The position numbers were made by a program, and so were the translations under genes. Positions 46,117-57,840 of a DNA stretch of 64,000 bases are shown here, piece by piece (the stretch's first letter is position 1; every line of letters starts with the position of its first letter). The notes beneath the pieces were generated by a model. It saw only the letters and a program-made list of their open reading frames with translations, was not told where the DNA came from and ran no database searches. The stretch comes from Macquaria australasica. Taxonomy: Eukaryota > Chordata > Actinopteri > Centrarchiformes > Percichthyidae. The stretch spans positions 519,250-583,249 of the forward strand of contig SEMN01000322.1 in assembly GCA_005408345.1 (NCBI GenBank), read 5' to 3'.

Positions 46117-48414
46117 CACCAATTAACAACCAGCCAACCTGATTAGACTGAACATGATGTGGGATCTGGGAAGACCTCTACATGGAGACATGGTGGGAGA
46201 AGTTATGTGGGACAGTTATGTTACACTGTCCGTGGTAAATTATATAATATTAATACTGTAATATTGTCGTAATTTGACACAAACAGCATGTACTCTGTTT
46301 CAGGGTTTGCTTATTTCAAATAATTAATGCCATCCTGCAGTGCCATGATGGGGGCTGGCAGACATCAGGATGCCTTCTGGTAGTCAAACAAAGAGAAAGG
46401 ATCACACTGAACAACCAGTTAGTCATCTGAGATTCTGTTCACATCATTTAGCTGGCGGTTCACTTCAGGACAGATTCGCACTTCTCCAGGAAATATTCAG
46501 TGAATGTTTAACCACTTTTACCCCGGGGATCTGCATGCAGAGAGGTATGGGAATAACAGAGTCACATTTTTTATTTCCCTGTGTTATGTTGTGTATGCAT
46601 ATGTGTGTAAGGTGTGACACAGTGTACATGTGTCCACTCTGCTCTCTGGAAAATTGCTCGATTTTTGGCTGTAATTACGTGTGTGTCAACCACAGCTGCA
46701 GTATTTACCAAACGTCTATTAAACAACCAGATGGCTGCTGTTTGTCCCACACAAACACACTCTTCCTGTCACACACACTCTCACAGCACTGGTGTAACAT
46801 AATGTAAAATCATTTCTCTGTACACTAGGTGTCTCTAGACTCTTTGACGTCTGTATTTGGGGTTTACTGCAGGTCAACAATTCATCCAGAGATGCAACAG
46901 AGAAACGATGAACAATTCACAGCTTCCTCAGTTTCATTTATTTCTGAGGTCCTATCTCGCTTCTCTGGTTTTCTTCTCACTTTGTCACGCTACTTATTGA
47001 AACTCTGCCACCCTCCTTCACTCTCTTTATTAACACACACAAGCCTGCACACACACACACCACAAAGCGAGGCTGGGCCAGGGGAAGATTAAAATTCAGA
47101 ACTTGGTTTACATAGAAATTCACTGAGAATCCCTGAAAGGCTGAACCTCCTATGTGCACACAACTACACAGCCACACAGACTTATATACTTTAATTTAAG
47201 CTTGTGTTTTTTAAAATTACCAGCAGCACATAAATACTGGATGATACAAACTGTGTCTGACAGAATATTTTGTCATGTATCCAGTACCACTTACCGTGCA
47301 GTATCTAATTAGGGGTGCAGGACATTACAGAGACTGGCAAATATAAACACCTTCTTCAGACATGATGTTTGCCAGTAACTGCAGACACATGCAACAATAA
47401 TTTTCTTTAGCATCTCTGACATCTTCAAACCCCCCACCATGCCAATCTTCAGACGCTGACGAGTATGAACACATGCATTGTTGTGACAATTTAATGTCAA
47501 TAATCATATTCCCCGCTGAAGGCTTAGAGCAGGCCCAGTTCTAGTGCAGTCTTCTGCAATCTTCTAATAAGTAACATCCGCCCACCCGCTGTTTTGGCAC
47601 CCTGAATTGCAGCACTTGAGCGACAAACTTAAACAGATTTTCACCCCAAAGCAGCTAAAAAAAAAAAGCCACTTTTCCAAATGGATCTTCCAAATGTATT
47701 GCTGTGAATTAATATTTTGTAACAGCCACTGCATTCACCACACACATACAAACAGATATAAACATGCACACAAAGAACTATTACAGCAAACTGAACACAC
47801 ACCAACATGTTTTCCTCTATTACACCATACATACTCACAGATTATAAGTACATTAAACATAAATACAGATGTATTCCATCCTCCAGAGGATGCAGTGTTA
47901 CTTGAGTTGAGTGAAGTGAACAACATACTGACAATTTTACTATATATAGAGCCTTTCTAGCAGTGAGGCTAAAGTCAAAGTAAAGTCTGTCTTGAGGGTA
48001 GACTTACACAAAAATTTAGATGATATTGAAAAATTGAAAAACTTTCACCAGAATTTGATAGATTTTGACATTTCAGTTGTAAAGGTGGAAACTTTGGAAG
48101 CTTTCCTTTGCAGTATTCCAACCTTTCCTACTGTTTAACACTCTGGACCGAGCTGAAAGTTTTCTTAATGCAGGACAGATGCAATGAACCCCCAGTTTAT
48201 CCACCAAAAACAATAAAAAATAAATCTGACTTTGTGACTCTGCAGAATCACCAAACAGTGAGTGAAATCTGAATAAGGTGGCTCAAGCGGTTCTGATGTC
48301 AGTCTGCTCCAGTGCAGGACAAACAGTGAGGCCTGAATGATGTCACTCCACTGGACTGATGTGCTGCAGTCAGGCCATATGGAGAGGAAGACAGCAATAG
48401 GAAAAAGTCCCATG
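46117..48414. other. Noncoding sequence
   Basis: A plus frame of 145 codons at 46370-46807, the longest open frame noted apart from one of similar length at 5255-5701 on the minus strand, has no recognised motif, and its Cys/His-rich text comes from TG/CA-rich sequence. No element recognised. Confidence 0.4.
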
Positions 48415-48422
48415 GTTATGAC

Positions 48423-48926
48423 CATAGACTGTATATAAAGATGGACGAAATGACAGCTCCCCAAAAGTGAAGCCAAAACATCTCGACAGCCTGGTGGCTG
48501 GCTGCAGTATAGCTCATAAACCCCGCCCCCTCCATGTTAGCGGATGGGACATGGGCCAAACTGAAAAGTTCATGTACATGTTACATACATTTTTCCCAAG
48601 ATGGTTTCTGTCATTTTAGGTAGTTCTTATCACACTGATGTTTGTTCAAGTGTTCATTTTTTGGATAAGTGTGGTTTTAATTAGTTATTTGATGCCATAA
48701 AAAGGGGGTGCTACATCATGACTGACAAGTTGTGGTGTGCTCGCGATTGGTTCGGGCAGGTGTATGGGCGGGAACTCAGTACAGCGGATCACTACTGCGC
48801 AGACTCTGGCTCCAAATGACGTCACCGGCGCAAGATGGCAGCGCCCGCATCTGGGATATTTTGGCCTCATTTTTGTACAGTAGGAGGAAGTGGCGATGCG
48901 TCGACCATCTTTATATACAGCCTGTG
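48423..48926. mobile_element. 504 bp MITE with intact target-site duplication, hAT-like
   Basis: Terminal inverted repeats are CATAGACTGTATATAAAGAT-GG at the left and the complement of CACAGGCTGTATATAAAGAT-GG at the right, 20 of 22 matching. The flanks carry identical GTTATGAC at 48415-48422 and 48927-48934 (8 bp, extendable to 10 with TG). An 8 bp duplication is the signature of hAT transposases. The interior has no transposase frame; TGACGTCACCGGCGCAAGAT lies near the right end. The intact duplication suggests a relatively recent insertion. Confidence 0.9.
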
Positions 48927-48934
48927 GTTATGAC

Positions 48935-49374
48935 TTTTAACTGTCCATGTGATCAGATAGCTTGAGATGATGATTGCCTGTGTTACTAATAAGAAGTGTA
49001 AGTTAAATTTGAACAATAAATGAATAATCTAGATTTAAGATACAGTATTATGATGATGTGGGAGGTAAAACACGGTGTGCATAGTGAAAAACCTTACATT
49101 TGATTTTATTAGCAAATGGACCTGAGGCATCCACACTTACATATTACAGTATTTGCTGCCAAGTTGAATGCATCAGAGTTTAATGATCAGTTATATTGGT
49201 GAATATTCACATGAATGGTTATTCCAAGCCAGGGAATGGTAATTACAGTTAACTTCTATGTGACTGGAACTCAGTATTAGGAACCTGGTCCATCAGTAGA
49301 GAAATCCCATATTCGCTGAATATAAGGAAATTCCATTTTTAGCACTATATTAGATTTGGTGCTGTGATGGAGCT

Positions 49375-49376
<2 letters not shown>
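48935..49376. other. Noncoding sequence
   Basis: Nothing recognised. Confidence 0.45.

Positions 49377-49411
<35 letters not shown>
49377..49411. repeat. (TG)n microsatellite
   Basis: About 17 TG units. Confidence 0.97.
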
Positions 49412-49413
<2 letters not shown>

Positions 49414-49732
49414 GGTATATTAGGTAGTGCAACTTGTGGTGATGCAAGACATTTTATGGCATTAGAATAAAGTCTTGCAGTATACCTGTCAGCGGAGCAC
49501 TCAGACGGAGAATGACTTTAATGCGGCTGCAAATACATCCCAGAATATTATAAACAACTTCAGTGGAGCTGTAAATATGTAAGATAAACAACACTGGTTT
49601 TGTCTGTAGAAGCAAAGAGAGAAACACAGAGAGGGGGAGAGGGACAGAAAGAGTTGTCAGAGTGTGTTATCTCAGCTTTACGTCTGTTGACTGGACTGAA
49701 CACTCTGTTGTAGAGCTGGCAGATTGGGGTCT

Positions 49733-49737
<5 letters not shown>

Positions 49738-49779
<42 letters not shown>
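49738..49779. repeat. (TG)n microsatellite
   Basis: About 20 TG units following TGTATG. Confidence 0.97.
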
Positions 49780-49780
<1 letters not shown>

Positions 49781-50671
49781 ATATGTGTGTGTCCTCCACA
49801 CTTTTCTGAGTCATAGATACTGTATGTGTCCTAAAGCTATAGAGAAAATGAGACAGATGGACAGTATGGAGCCAGCACCAGTCCCGACAACACATCAGCT
49901 CCTACATACTGTCGAGTTGGCCTGCGACCAATCTGAACAAAAGCAGGCTGCTGTATTCCTCTCAGCACAAACCTGCTGCTCTCTTTAGCCAGAAACACAC
50001 TGGAAGTGTCAGACACAGGTTTTCAAGTTTCCAAACTGCTCACGATGGCCAGAAAACAGAAGACATCAAGTTGAGCATCAGAAACTACAAAGAAACTGAT
50101 TACAACTTCAGTTGAACAGCTTCTAGTATAATATCTGTATGTTTGGACTAAAGGTTTGTACTCACTGATCCACCTGCAGCTCTGGCTCAGGTTATCTGGC
50201 TTCTTTAGAGCCCTATGTTTCTTTACAAACACATCAAAGTGCTGATATCCTTTTACCAGCAATGTTTTGACCACACTAGTTCCAACTTCCTCTGTTTGAA
50301 ACACAGGTAAAGTTCCTGAACACCTCAGAAGGGTTCTTGGTCCTGATGGTCTTTCTTATGATAGGTTGGTCAGGTACAGCCTTACAAACACCACCTGGTG
50401 GCAATCAAGGATCACAGGATTACATTTTTTGAAAGTGCATATGAGGCAATTAGAGCCAAACACTGAATATTAGAACATTTGCTGAAAGAAAACATTACAT
50501 TTAATATGTACATACATTTGTATGTAACATTAAACAAATACCAATTTAGGCGTAGGCCATAAACTGTCTCAACCCATCTAAGGCCAACTAAAGGTAACAG
50601 CTACAAGGAACTGTGGGCCTATATTCATACAACCATTTAAATATTCAGCTATGGGTCTTTACTAGTTAGCA
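49780..50671. other. Noncoding sequence
   Basis: Nothing recognised; the minus frame at 50023-50304 has no motif. Confidence 0.4.
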
Positions 50672-51000
50672 GAGGTGTGGACTCGAGTCACATGACTTGG
50701 ACTCGAGTCAGACTCAAGTGTCAAGTTTGATGACTTCAGACTTGACAGTATCAAAGAAGACTTGCAACTCAACTTTAACACTTTAACACCAGTGACTCGT
50801 GACTTCACTTGGACCTGAGCCTTTTGACTTGAAAATAATTGATACCAAAATTTCAAAAAGCATTCATGATTTGTTTAAATGTCATGTATTATTACTCTGT
50901 TGTTAAAATTACATTACATTTGGTAAAGAGCACATTGTGACTTGTTTAGGATCCAAACTCAAAGTTTAGGAGTCGGGACTTGTCAGTCTGGACTTGATAT
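50672..51000. mobile_element. Dispersed teleost repeat (GGACTCGAGTCACATGACTT family)
   Basis: The left end, GTGTGGACTCGAGTCACATG, and repeated ACTTGG/GACTTG motifs (50680-50840) are characteristic of a very common fish repeat. The right end carries GGACTTGTCAGTCTGGACTTG at 50974-50994, an inverted-looking counterpart with imperfect match. The interior is A+T-rich. Likely nonautonomous DNA element; ends not resolved. Confidence 0.65.
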
Positions 51001-51364
51001 TTTAAGAATTTGTTAGACGCAGAGCAAGAAATAACTAAGGAAAAGGCAAACACTCTAAAGTTTACTGTGTAAAGTACTAAGACAAACAATTTCTGGAACA
51101 CCTTCAGCTTCAAGATATTCCAAATAGGCATAAAATATAGGCTGCACACACAGTACATGCAGTATAAAGACAACATGAATATATCATGTGCCTGGATTAT
51201 TAAGGACTAAAAACCAGCTTTAAAGGGGACTGTGGAGGGGAGCCAAGGATAAAGCAAGCAGTCAATGTCAAGAGACAAGGCGATGAAGTAATATTAAAAA
51301 ACTTTGTAAGGAAAGTTCCAGATTAATTAACACTGTTTTGGGCTCAACTAAGCAAGGCTAATGG
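51001..51364. other. Noncoding sequence
   Basis: Nothing recognised. Confidence 0.4.
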
Positions 51365-51640
51365 AAACTATTCACTCTTTCTTGCTCTCCCACTCTTTTT
51401 CTTCTCTACATCTCTCTCCACCCTTTTACCTCGCTCACTTTCCTCCCCCTTTCTCTCCCCTTATCCTCTTTCCTTCACTCATACATTTGCCATCTCTCCC
51501 CATCCGTTTCCTCTCAGCCTTTCTTTCTCCCTCCTTTTCCCTTTACTTTCTCCCTCTTTGGCCTCCCTTTCTTCCTCCCTCCCTTGCTCCCTCTCTCTCC
51601 CCCACCCTTTTTCCTTCTTTCTCTCCCATTAGAAACATAT
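51365..51640. repeat. Pyrimidine-rich tract
   Basis: About 270 bp is almost entirely C and T. Frames through it are low-complexity Ser/Leu/Pro/Phe strings. Confidence 0.8.
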
Positions 51641-52362
51641 TGGGGTGACTTGGACCATGAAATTAAAATATTAGTGAGTGACATCATTGAATATTTCCAA
51701 TTCTCAGGAAAGAAAGAATGGAAAATATATTGGATATATAAGTGTCGTTATAGGCAAAGGTCAGGTAGAGGGCAGATTAACATTTAAAACTTTATATTAT
51801 CAGTGAAAGAAAAAGAAAATGTTAAAAGATGCTTTACTGTAATTGGAGTATCTCTGCAATTATAGAAATCCTAGAACAGTACATGTGTTTTATATTTAAA
51901 TTATTTTCAACCTTGGAAATAGAGTTTCTTTAGCTTCCTTCAGAGTATTATAAGATAACATAATACACTTTGAAATTCATGTTTGAGCTAATAAAAGTTT
52001 CATGTATTCACATTTTCTTCCTGAAATGTTTGACAGATTGAAATTGTTTGGGAATTTTCAGGGTCCACCATAACTGACTCTACCTATTTATTTACCTTTG
52101 ACTACATACAGTATTTTAAAGGCTCAATGAAAACTGTGTCCTCATATCAGCAGTTCACTTTACTTCCATTTGTATTTTTTATGCATTTTACAGTTGTTTG
52201 TTTATTTAGATTCAGTTATGCAACCCTGTCTTGATTTTTATTTTATTTGTATTTTTGTTCATTTTTCCTACAGTTCTTGTATGTTTCCTTCTTTTTAAAT
52301 GTTTTTTTCACATGGAAAATGTGAATATCCTTTTATGATTTAAAGGGCAACCTCACCCAAAT
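51641..52362. other. Noncoding A+T-rich sequence
   Basis: Nothing recognised. Confidence 0.45.

Positions 52363-52391
<29 letters not shown>
52363..52391. repeat. (CA)n microsatellite
   Basis: About 14 CA units. Confidence 0.97.
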
Positions 52392-52394
<3 letters not shown>

Positions 52395-53159
52395 ACAAAT
52401 ATTAAATCACTAGGTAACTAGTCGTGCAAATACTTTTATTTCATAAGGTATTAAAAAAGGAAAACCTCAACAGCAATATAGCTTTCATTCCACAGACCTA
52501 ATTTATCAGGTTTTTGAAAATACTTCTATTTTGTGTGTCTTTGTGATTCCCAAAGAATTTTTTTATGTTTTACTTGATTCAGAATTTGTAGGAATTCTTA
52601 AAGTTTTCTTAACGACACTTCAGTAGGTCAATTTGACCACATATTATACTTTACTTTGAGTCACAGATCACATGCCAATAGTGCTCTGTGCTGTAAGCAA
52701 GCAACTTTTATTTAAAGGGGTCACAAAAAGGGTATGTGTTTAGTTTTCATGAGTCAAGACCATGTCTGTATTTTTTGTCAGGAATGTCAGGAATCATTCA
52801 AGTCAGGGGTTTAAATAGTTTTATGAGTGTACGTGCACAATGCCCCCGTATGCAAACAGGCACACATGGGCGAGATGGATTGCTTTCTAAAAAAATCCAA
52901 ACAGTAACACCAAAGATAAAGCAGTAACATTAAATGTGTCTGACTGTTTCAGCTCCCAAGTCCTCTGGGGTCCTTTAAATCTACAATTTACCACACCTAA
53001 AGGAAACATCTGATTTAGGTTAAAGGGCTATTTTCCTTTTATCTTTATGTGTGTGTGTGGTTTTAGTGTGTTCATGTCTGGTTGCTATAAATGTATGACC
53101 ATAAAGCAGTTCCGGATTTCCATCCAGTTAATCATCCATTCATTTCCTGGCTGAACAAT
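52392..53159. other. Noncoding sequence
   Basis: Nothing recognised. Confidence 0.45.
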
Positions 53160-53340
53160 CACCAAAGCAAGTGAGATGAAGAAGGGAATGAGGCAAAGAA
53201 AAGAGAAAGACAGAAGGAGAAAACACACTGAAGAAAATAACGGCATGAAAGACAAAAAGAAAATGAAGAAAGACAGAAAGAAAAAAATGGAATAAAGAAA
53301 GAAAGAAAAAAGAAAGAAGGGAATAAAGAAATCAGGACAC
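53160..53340. repeat. Purine-rich tract with GAAA repeats
   Basis: A/G-dominated sequence with imperfect GAAA/AAGAAAG repeats at 53255-53325. Minus frames are Phe/Ser/Leu artefacts. Confidence 0.8.
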
Positions 53341-53859
53341 AAAACCGAGTGGTGAGATGGAGTGTCAGGCGTTCAGGTTGAGTCAGGAGCTGTCTTTCCT
53401 GCAGACTCCCTCGAGGCAAATTTAGGATGAACTGGCCAACACATGGAAACAGTTTCTCTCTGTCTTTCTTTCTTTTCCTCTGTGGTCAGCACATATGAGA
53501 GTGACTGACAAGATACACTCACTCCTGTCTTTCTTCATTTCTGTCTCTTTGTCTGACTTCCTCACTTTCTACTTTCTCTGTCAACTTAGTGAACACAGCA
53601 CAGACTGACTTATCTGGTGGCCTTCAGTCTGCGCTGACTGTCTGCTTACCAGCAAGGATTAGAAATCTGAAGCTCTGCTTACAGCCACCAGAGGCTGCGG
53701 TGTCGACTGCACCCTCAACAGAAATATGATGCATGGAACAAATGGCTGGGATAAAAATGCTGGTTGTACAGGGGGTTAAAACCACATGCGTTAATATCCT
53801 TGGATTATGAGTGTGCTCAGCATATTTCATGGAAGAATTTCATCAAAGCAAATAATAAT

Positions 53860-53940
53860 ATTACATGTTATTTATAGCACCTTTCACACACAAAATGCAA
53901 CTCAAGTGCTTTACAAATTTAAAAAGGTACAACATAAGAA
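53860..53940 (+). repeat. Dispersed repeat fragment (TTTATAGCACCTTTCA type)
   Basis: The phrases TTATTTATAGCACCTTTCA and CAACTCAAGTGCTTTACAAA are the wording of a frequent fish repeat. Ends and class unclear. Confidence 0.45.
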
Positions 53941-54002
53941 GGACTGCAAGGACAAAAAGAAAGAAAGATACTGAAGAGTGTTGGTCAATGGAAATATTTG
54001 AC

Positions 54003-54120
54003 CTGGCTGTGGCGCTAGACTACAGGTCGGGTGGTTACCAAAATTATTAACAACCATCCTCTGGGGACTGTGAATATCCAAATTAAATGGCAATCTGGCC
54101 AGTAGTTGTAGAGACAGGAC
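54003..54120 (+). repeat. Dispersed repeat, GGTGGCACTA...CCATGAA family, copy 2
   Basis: TGTGGCGCTAGACTACAGGT, GGTGGTTACCAAAATTATTA, CCTCTGGGGACTGTGAAT and GGCAATCTGGCCAGTAGTTG parallel copy 1 at 11425-11640 and the wider fish family. Shorter and diverged. Confidence 0.55.
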
Positions 54121-55699
54121 CCCAACTCCTAAATAAAAGGCAGCACTCAAATCATGGATCATGGCTGTGTCTCGAAAAAACAAAAAGTGAGGGGTGCAGT
54201 CTCAAAACAAATATGCTGGTAACAGTACAGTATTGCTTTCATGGTAAATCCAGTATAATCCTCTATAATAATAGTTTTCACAACATTATTCCATTCTAAT
54301 CACTCTGCTCTCTGAGATTATCACTTTAACAGAAACACTAGTCTAATTCATAAATTCAAATTCTACATTGCCTAAGAAAACACTTGCACAATGTTTCACA
54401 ATAAAAGTCAGAAGGGAAGGGATTATGCCCTCTAAACAACTGGAATGCTTTTAATGTAAAACAGGTGGAGAAATTGTTGAGTTTACACAAGCATCATGAA
54501 ACTGACACGGCACCTGGGAGCAGATCAGGAAACCTCATTTATTCTCATTCTCTCATTTAAAGATGATAAAATATAAAACCATTCCAAGCCAATTTAGAAA
54601 AAATGCCTTTCTCTAATAATAGCCTGACTCTTCACTTGCGCAAAATAAAGGTCACTGTTGATAAACTTACACTGCTCTGAATCAATAGGCTTAGTCTAGC
54701 TGACCACTGTGGTCGGGTAATAACCTGAAAGACAGAGGTGTTACTGCAGCAGCAGTTCTGAGCAAAGACAAAAAGACTTTAACTGGATTGTCACTGTTTT
54801 GCAAATTTGCATTCCCAGAAAAAAGCTGGGAAAGAACACCGCCCAGGCTCTTTACTCTGTAGTAAAATTATTACCAATTGGAGATTTGACAGTTTAATCC
54901 AATATAGAGTGGTTGTTCTTTCATCCTCTTGCTTCTATTAAAAGTTAAACCTTGTGAAAGAGCCAAGTGTCCCATCATCATCAACCAATCCAGCTGTTGT
55001 TAGTTCTTTTAGTTGGTCAGGGATGAGTAAAAGGCCCCTGCTCTGCTACTTATGTGACAGGAACAAGCCACACGAGACAAGAACTCAGTGGAGGTGAAAG
55101 TGAAAATTGGCTCCACACTGTGTTTCAGACAAAACCACTGCCTGAGTCTAATTCGTATGTCGACTATATCAGTGATTAGATGGTTTCATGTCTAGCACTT
55201 TGAACTACGTACGTACTCAGCTTTGGACTCCCACTCGCTATCTCCTCTCTTCGCCTCCACGTTTCTATGCTTCCACACTGAAGGCACTGTGAAGTAAATT
55301 CACTCCCCATATATCCGAGTGACCAGGGAGGTTCAGCAACCTTGTTTGCCTAAAAGAGTTGGTCATAGCTGAACATACCGCTGGTCAGATGTTAGCACTT
55401 CTGTTTTTTGCTAACGATGTGATTTTGTTAGCAGATTATATACAAGAACCACTCGATGACAATTAGTTGATTATTCTTTTTATATTTTTCAATAACTGTA
55501 GCTATTCAAGTTTAGCCTAATAACCAGACAGAATTGCCATTTTGTTTTTATGTTTTTAATTCAGACATTGTGTTCATGTTTTTTATGTCTGGGCAGGGCA
55601 GCTTACTTTGGCATAACCAATCAATAGTGACTGACTTTGACGACACAGAAGCTGCAGTAACTATCAAAAATAAATCAGTTTAAGAGCTGTTATTTCCTC
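54121..55699. other. Noncoding sequence
   Basis: No exon or recognised element. Confidence 0.4.
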
Positions 55700-56156
55700 A
55701 AAGGAATACTTGACATTTTGGCTTTCTGGTGGAGATGAATGGATCAATATCACTCATATATCTGCCTGTTAAATATTAGGCTGCAGCCAGCAGCCGGTTA
55801 GCTTAACTTAGCACTGTGACCAGTAACTTCCTGGATCTACTGGTTGCCTGGCAACTGAACCCTCTGTTTTATGGCAATAAAATGACAGATTGTGGTCGTT
55901 ACACTTCTGTTTTTGTACAGATTTAACAAACTATATATAATGTGTGAATTAATGAGTTTCAGAGATGCATGTAGCTGGATTTTGTAACTTTTGGACAGAG
56001 CCAGGCTAGCTGTTTCCCCCTGTTTCCAGTCTTTGTGCTAAGCTAAGCTAACCAGTCGCTGGCGGTAGCTTCATATTTAGCGTACAAATGTGAGAGTGAG
56101 GGTCTTCTCATTTAATTCTTGGAAAGAAAATGAGTAAGTGTAGTTCCCAAAATGAG
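55700..56156 (+). mobile_element. Teleost MITE with AGCTAAGCTAACC arms
   Basis: Left arm: AAGGAATACTTGACATTTTG, GGAGATGAATGGATCAATAT, ATATTAGGCTGCAGCCAGCA and GCCGGTTAGCT. The right arm, near 56035-56155, mirrors it: AGCTAAGCTAACCAGTCGCT, TAGCTTCATATTTAGCG, CTTCTCATTTAATTC and TTCCCAAAATG. The middle includes ACTTCCTGGATCTACTGGTT and GGACAGAGCCAGGCTAGC. A decayed second copy lies at 2435-2690. No coding capacity. Confidence 0.8.
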
Positions 56157-56479
56157 GTTGCAACAATTTATATTGCTGCGCCAATCTCATCCACATTTGT
56201 CACCATTGTTGTTTGTAGTTGTGAAGGGATTCTGGCTCTGGCCCAAGATCATGACGTGCCCATTCTTAATCCCGCCTATGAAACTCTGGTTGGCTTGGTT
56301 GTGGGGAAACAGCTATCGATGAGCACAACCCCAGACCTGTTTCAAATAACTACAAAAAATCAGTAACGTGGGCAGCAACTCAGAGGTCTAGTAACTGAGC
56401 TGTTTTACAAAACAAAAGACTAAAAACTGTGAGAATACATCTAAATGTATAGTTTATTTTTTGCGGTCAAAACTTTGCT
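56157..56479. other. Noncoding sequence
   Basis: The short plus frame at 56130-56366 begins inside the MITE arm and has no motif. Confidence 0.4.
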
Positions 56480-56960
56480 GTTTACTTCTAAAGATCCTCT
56501 CCTCTCTTTTTGCTTCTCCTTTTCTCTGTTAGCTTCAATAACCCCCATTTCTCTCTCAGCCTCTCTAACTTCAACTCTTTCACCTCCCGATGTCTCTCCA
56601 CCTTCCCTGTCCTAGATGGTATCCGTCTCTCTCATCTCTCTCCTCTCCCTCTCTCACTCGCTAACCCTCCTCTGATTTCTTGTCCTTTTAACCCTGATGA
56701 ACGCCGTATGCCGTCACGTATATATAATGGTAACACTATCTGGCTTCTGTCCATGTAGCCAATTAGAAATGGCAGATGAGTCGGAGTCTGTCCTTTGGAG
56801 ACCGAGGTCACACCGGCAACTTTTGGCATGGCAGACCTCGTCGGGATGCGTGCCCAGCCAATCATCTCCTCTCACCTTCATTAGGGAATCGGTTAATGTC
56901 AAACCAGCATCCGATTGCTCTCTAATTCACTCTCTCTCTCTCTCGCTCTCTCTTTTTAAG
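56480..56960. other. Pyrimidine tract, high-complexity core, pyrimidine tract
   Basis: Positions 56480-56690 and 56925-56960 are C/T-rich. Between them, 56692-56925 is high-complexity and relatively GC-rich, with TATATATAATGG near 56717 and two CCAAT motifs (about 56758 and 56859). Plus and minus frames overlap across it. A frame starting MADESESVLWRP at about 56770 stays open but has no recognised family. Candidate regulatory element; exon possible but unsupported. Confidence 0.25.
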
Positions 56961-57506
56961 CACTCATATACACTCTCACACTTCTATGCACGACCCCCTT
57001 TTATCTGCTTCCTCCATTTAGTTATTCCCTTTGTCCCAGCTGTTGAATGAGCTCCCTAGATGCAACACTGACCTGCATCTGCCCTCTTTGTCTTCCTCTT
57101 TCTTGTACTCTCTTTTTACTTGTCTTTTCTTTCTCCTTCTTGGGCTCTCTACACACAATCAGTGGTATCTAATGCTAATGCTCACGCTCTACGGGTGCTA
57201 CAATGAGTAAGCCTGAGTGAGCAACTTCCATTGGAATGAACGGGGCGCCATCTTGGACCCATCGCAGTCTTCTAGAAATTCCATTCATATACTACTAATT
57301 TGTAACTGCAAGTATGTTTTGAAGAAAATCAAATTATTGAATGTATCTGCCAAGTCAAAGAAAAATGTTGATCCTGAACATATGTGCTAAATGTTCACTG
57401 ACAATGTGTTTCATTTGTTGTGTGTGTTGTGATGTTTCTGCACTTAGAACATTCGTTAAGGTTAAGGGAAGATCGTGGTCTTGGTTAAATATTGAAAAGT
57501 GATTTG
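56961..57506. other. Noncoding, partly old repeat
   Basis: A C/T-rich stretch at 57060-57150, then GAACGGGGCGCCATCTTGGA near 57238 and GGTTAAGGGAAGATCGTGG near 57457, both resembling common fish repeats. The latter is interrupted by the SINE that follows. Confidence 0.45.
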
Positions 57507-57840
57507 GGCGGCACGGTGGTGCAGTGGTTAGCACTGTCGCCTCACAGCAAGAGGGTTCTGGGTTCGCGCCGGCCGGCTGGGGCCCTTCTGTGTTCTCCCC
57601 GTGTCCGCGTGGGTTCTCTCCGGGTACTCCGGCTTCCTCCCACCATCCAAAGACATGCAAGTTAGGTTAATTGGTGATTCTAAATTGTCCGTAGGTGTGA
57701 GTGTGAATGTTGTCTGTCTCTATGTGTCAGCCCTGTGATTGACTGGCGACCAGTCCTGGGTGTACCCCGCCTCTCGCCCAATGTCAGCTGGGATTGGCTG
57801 CGACCCTCTGAGAGGATAAGCGGTATAGAAAATGGATGGA
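57507..57840 (+). mobile_element. SINE-like element with tRNA promoter (GGCGGCACGGTGG family)
   Basis: TGGTGCAGTGG at 57517-57527 fits the A box exactly and GGTTCGCGCC at 57561-57570 the B box, spaced as in a tRNA. The body contains TGTTCTCCCCGTGTCCGCGT, CTCCGGCTTCCTCCCACC, AATTGGTGATTCTAAATTGT and CCCAATGTCAGCTGGGA, and the tail ends GGATAAGCGG...ATGGATGGA. GATTTG at 57501-57506 recurs at 57839-57844, a possible short target-site duplication. This is among the commonest repeats of percomorph fishes. It depends on a partner LINE for movement. The minus frames across it are artefacts. Confidence 0.85.

Noticed and set aside
46370..46807. 145-codon plus-strand open frame, Cys/His-rich at the end
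   Set aside because: The Cys/His pattern comes from TG/CA-rich DNA and does not form zinc-finger spacing.
5005..57290. TTCTAGAA heat-shock-element-like palindromes (near 5009, 8608, 11652 and 57277)
   Set aside because: Four occurrences are close to the chance expectation in 64 kb of A+T-rich DNA, with no clustering; the 8605-8618 copy is a 14 bp palindrome but isolated.
57517..57570. Possible tRNA gene from matching A and B boxes
   Set aside because: Part of a common SINE-like repeat with an ATGGATGG tail; no cloverleaf.
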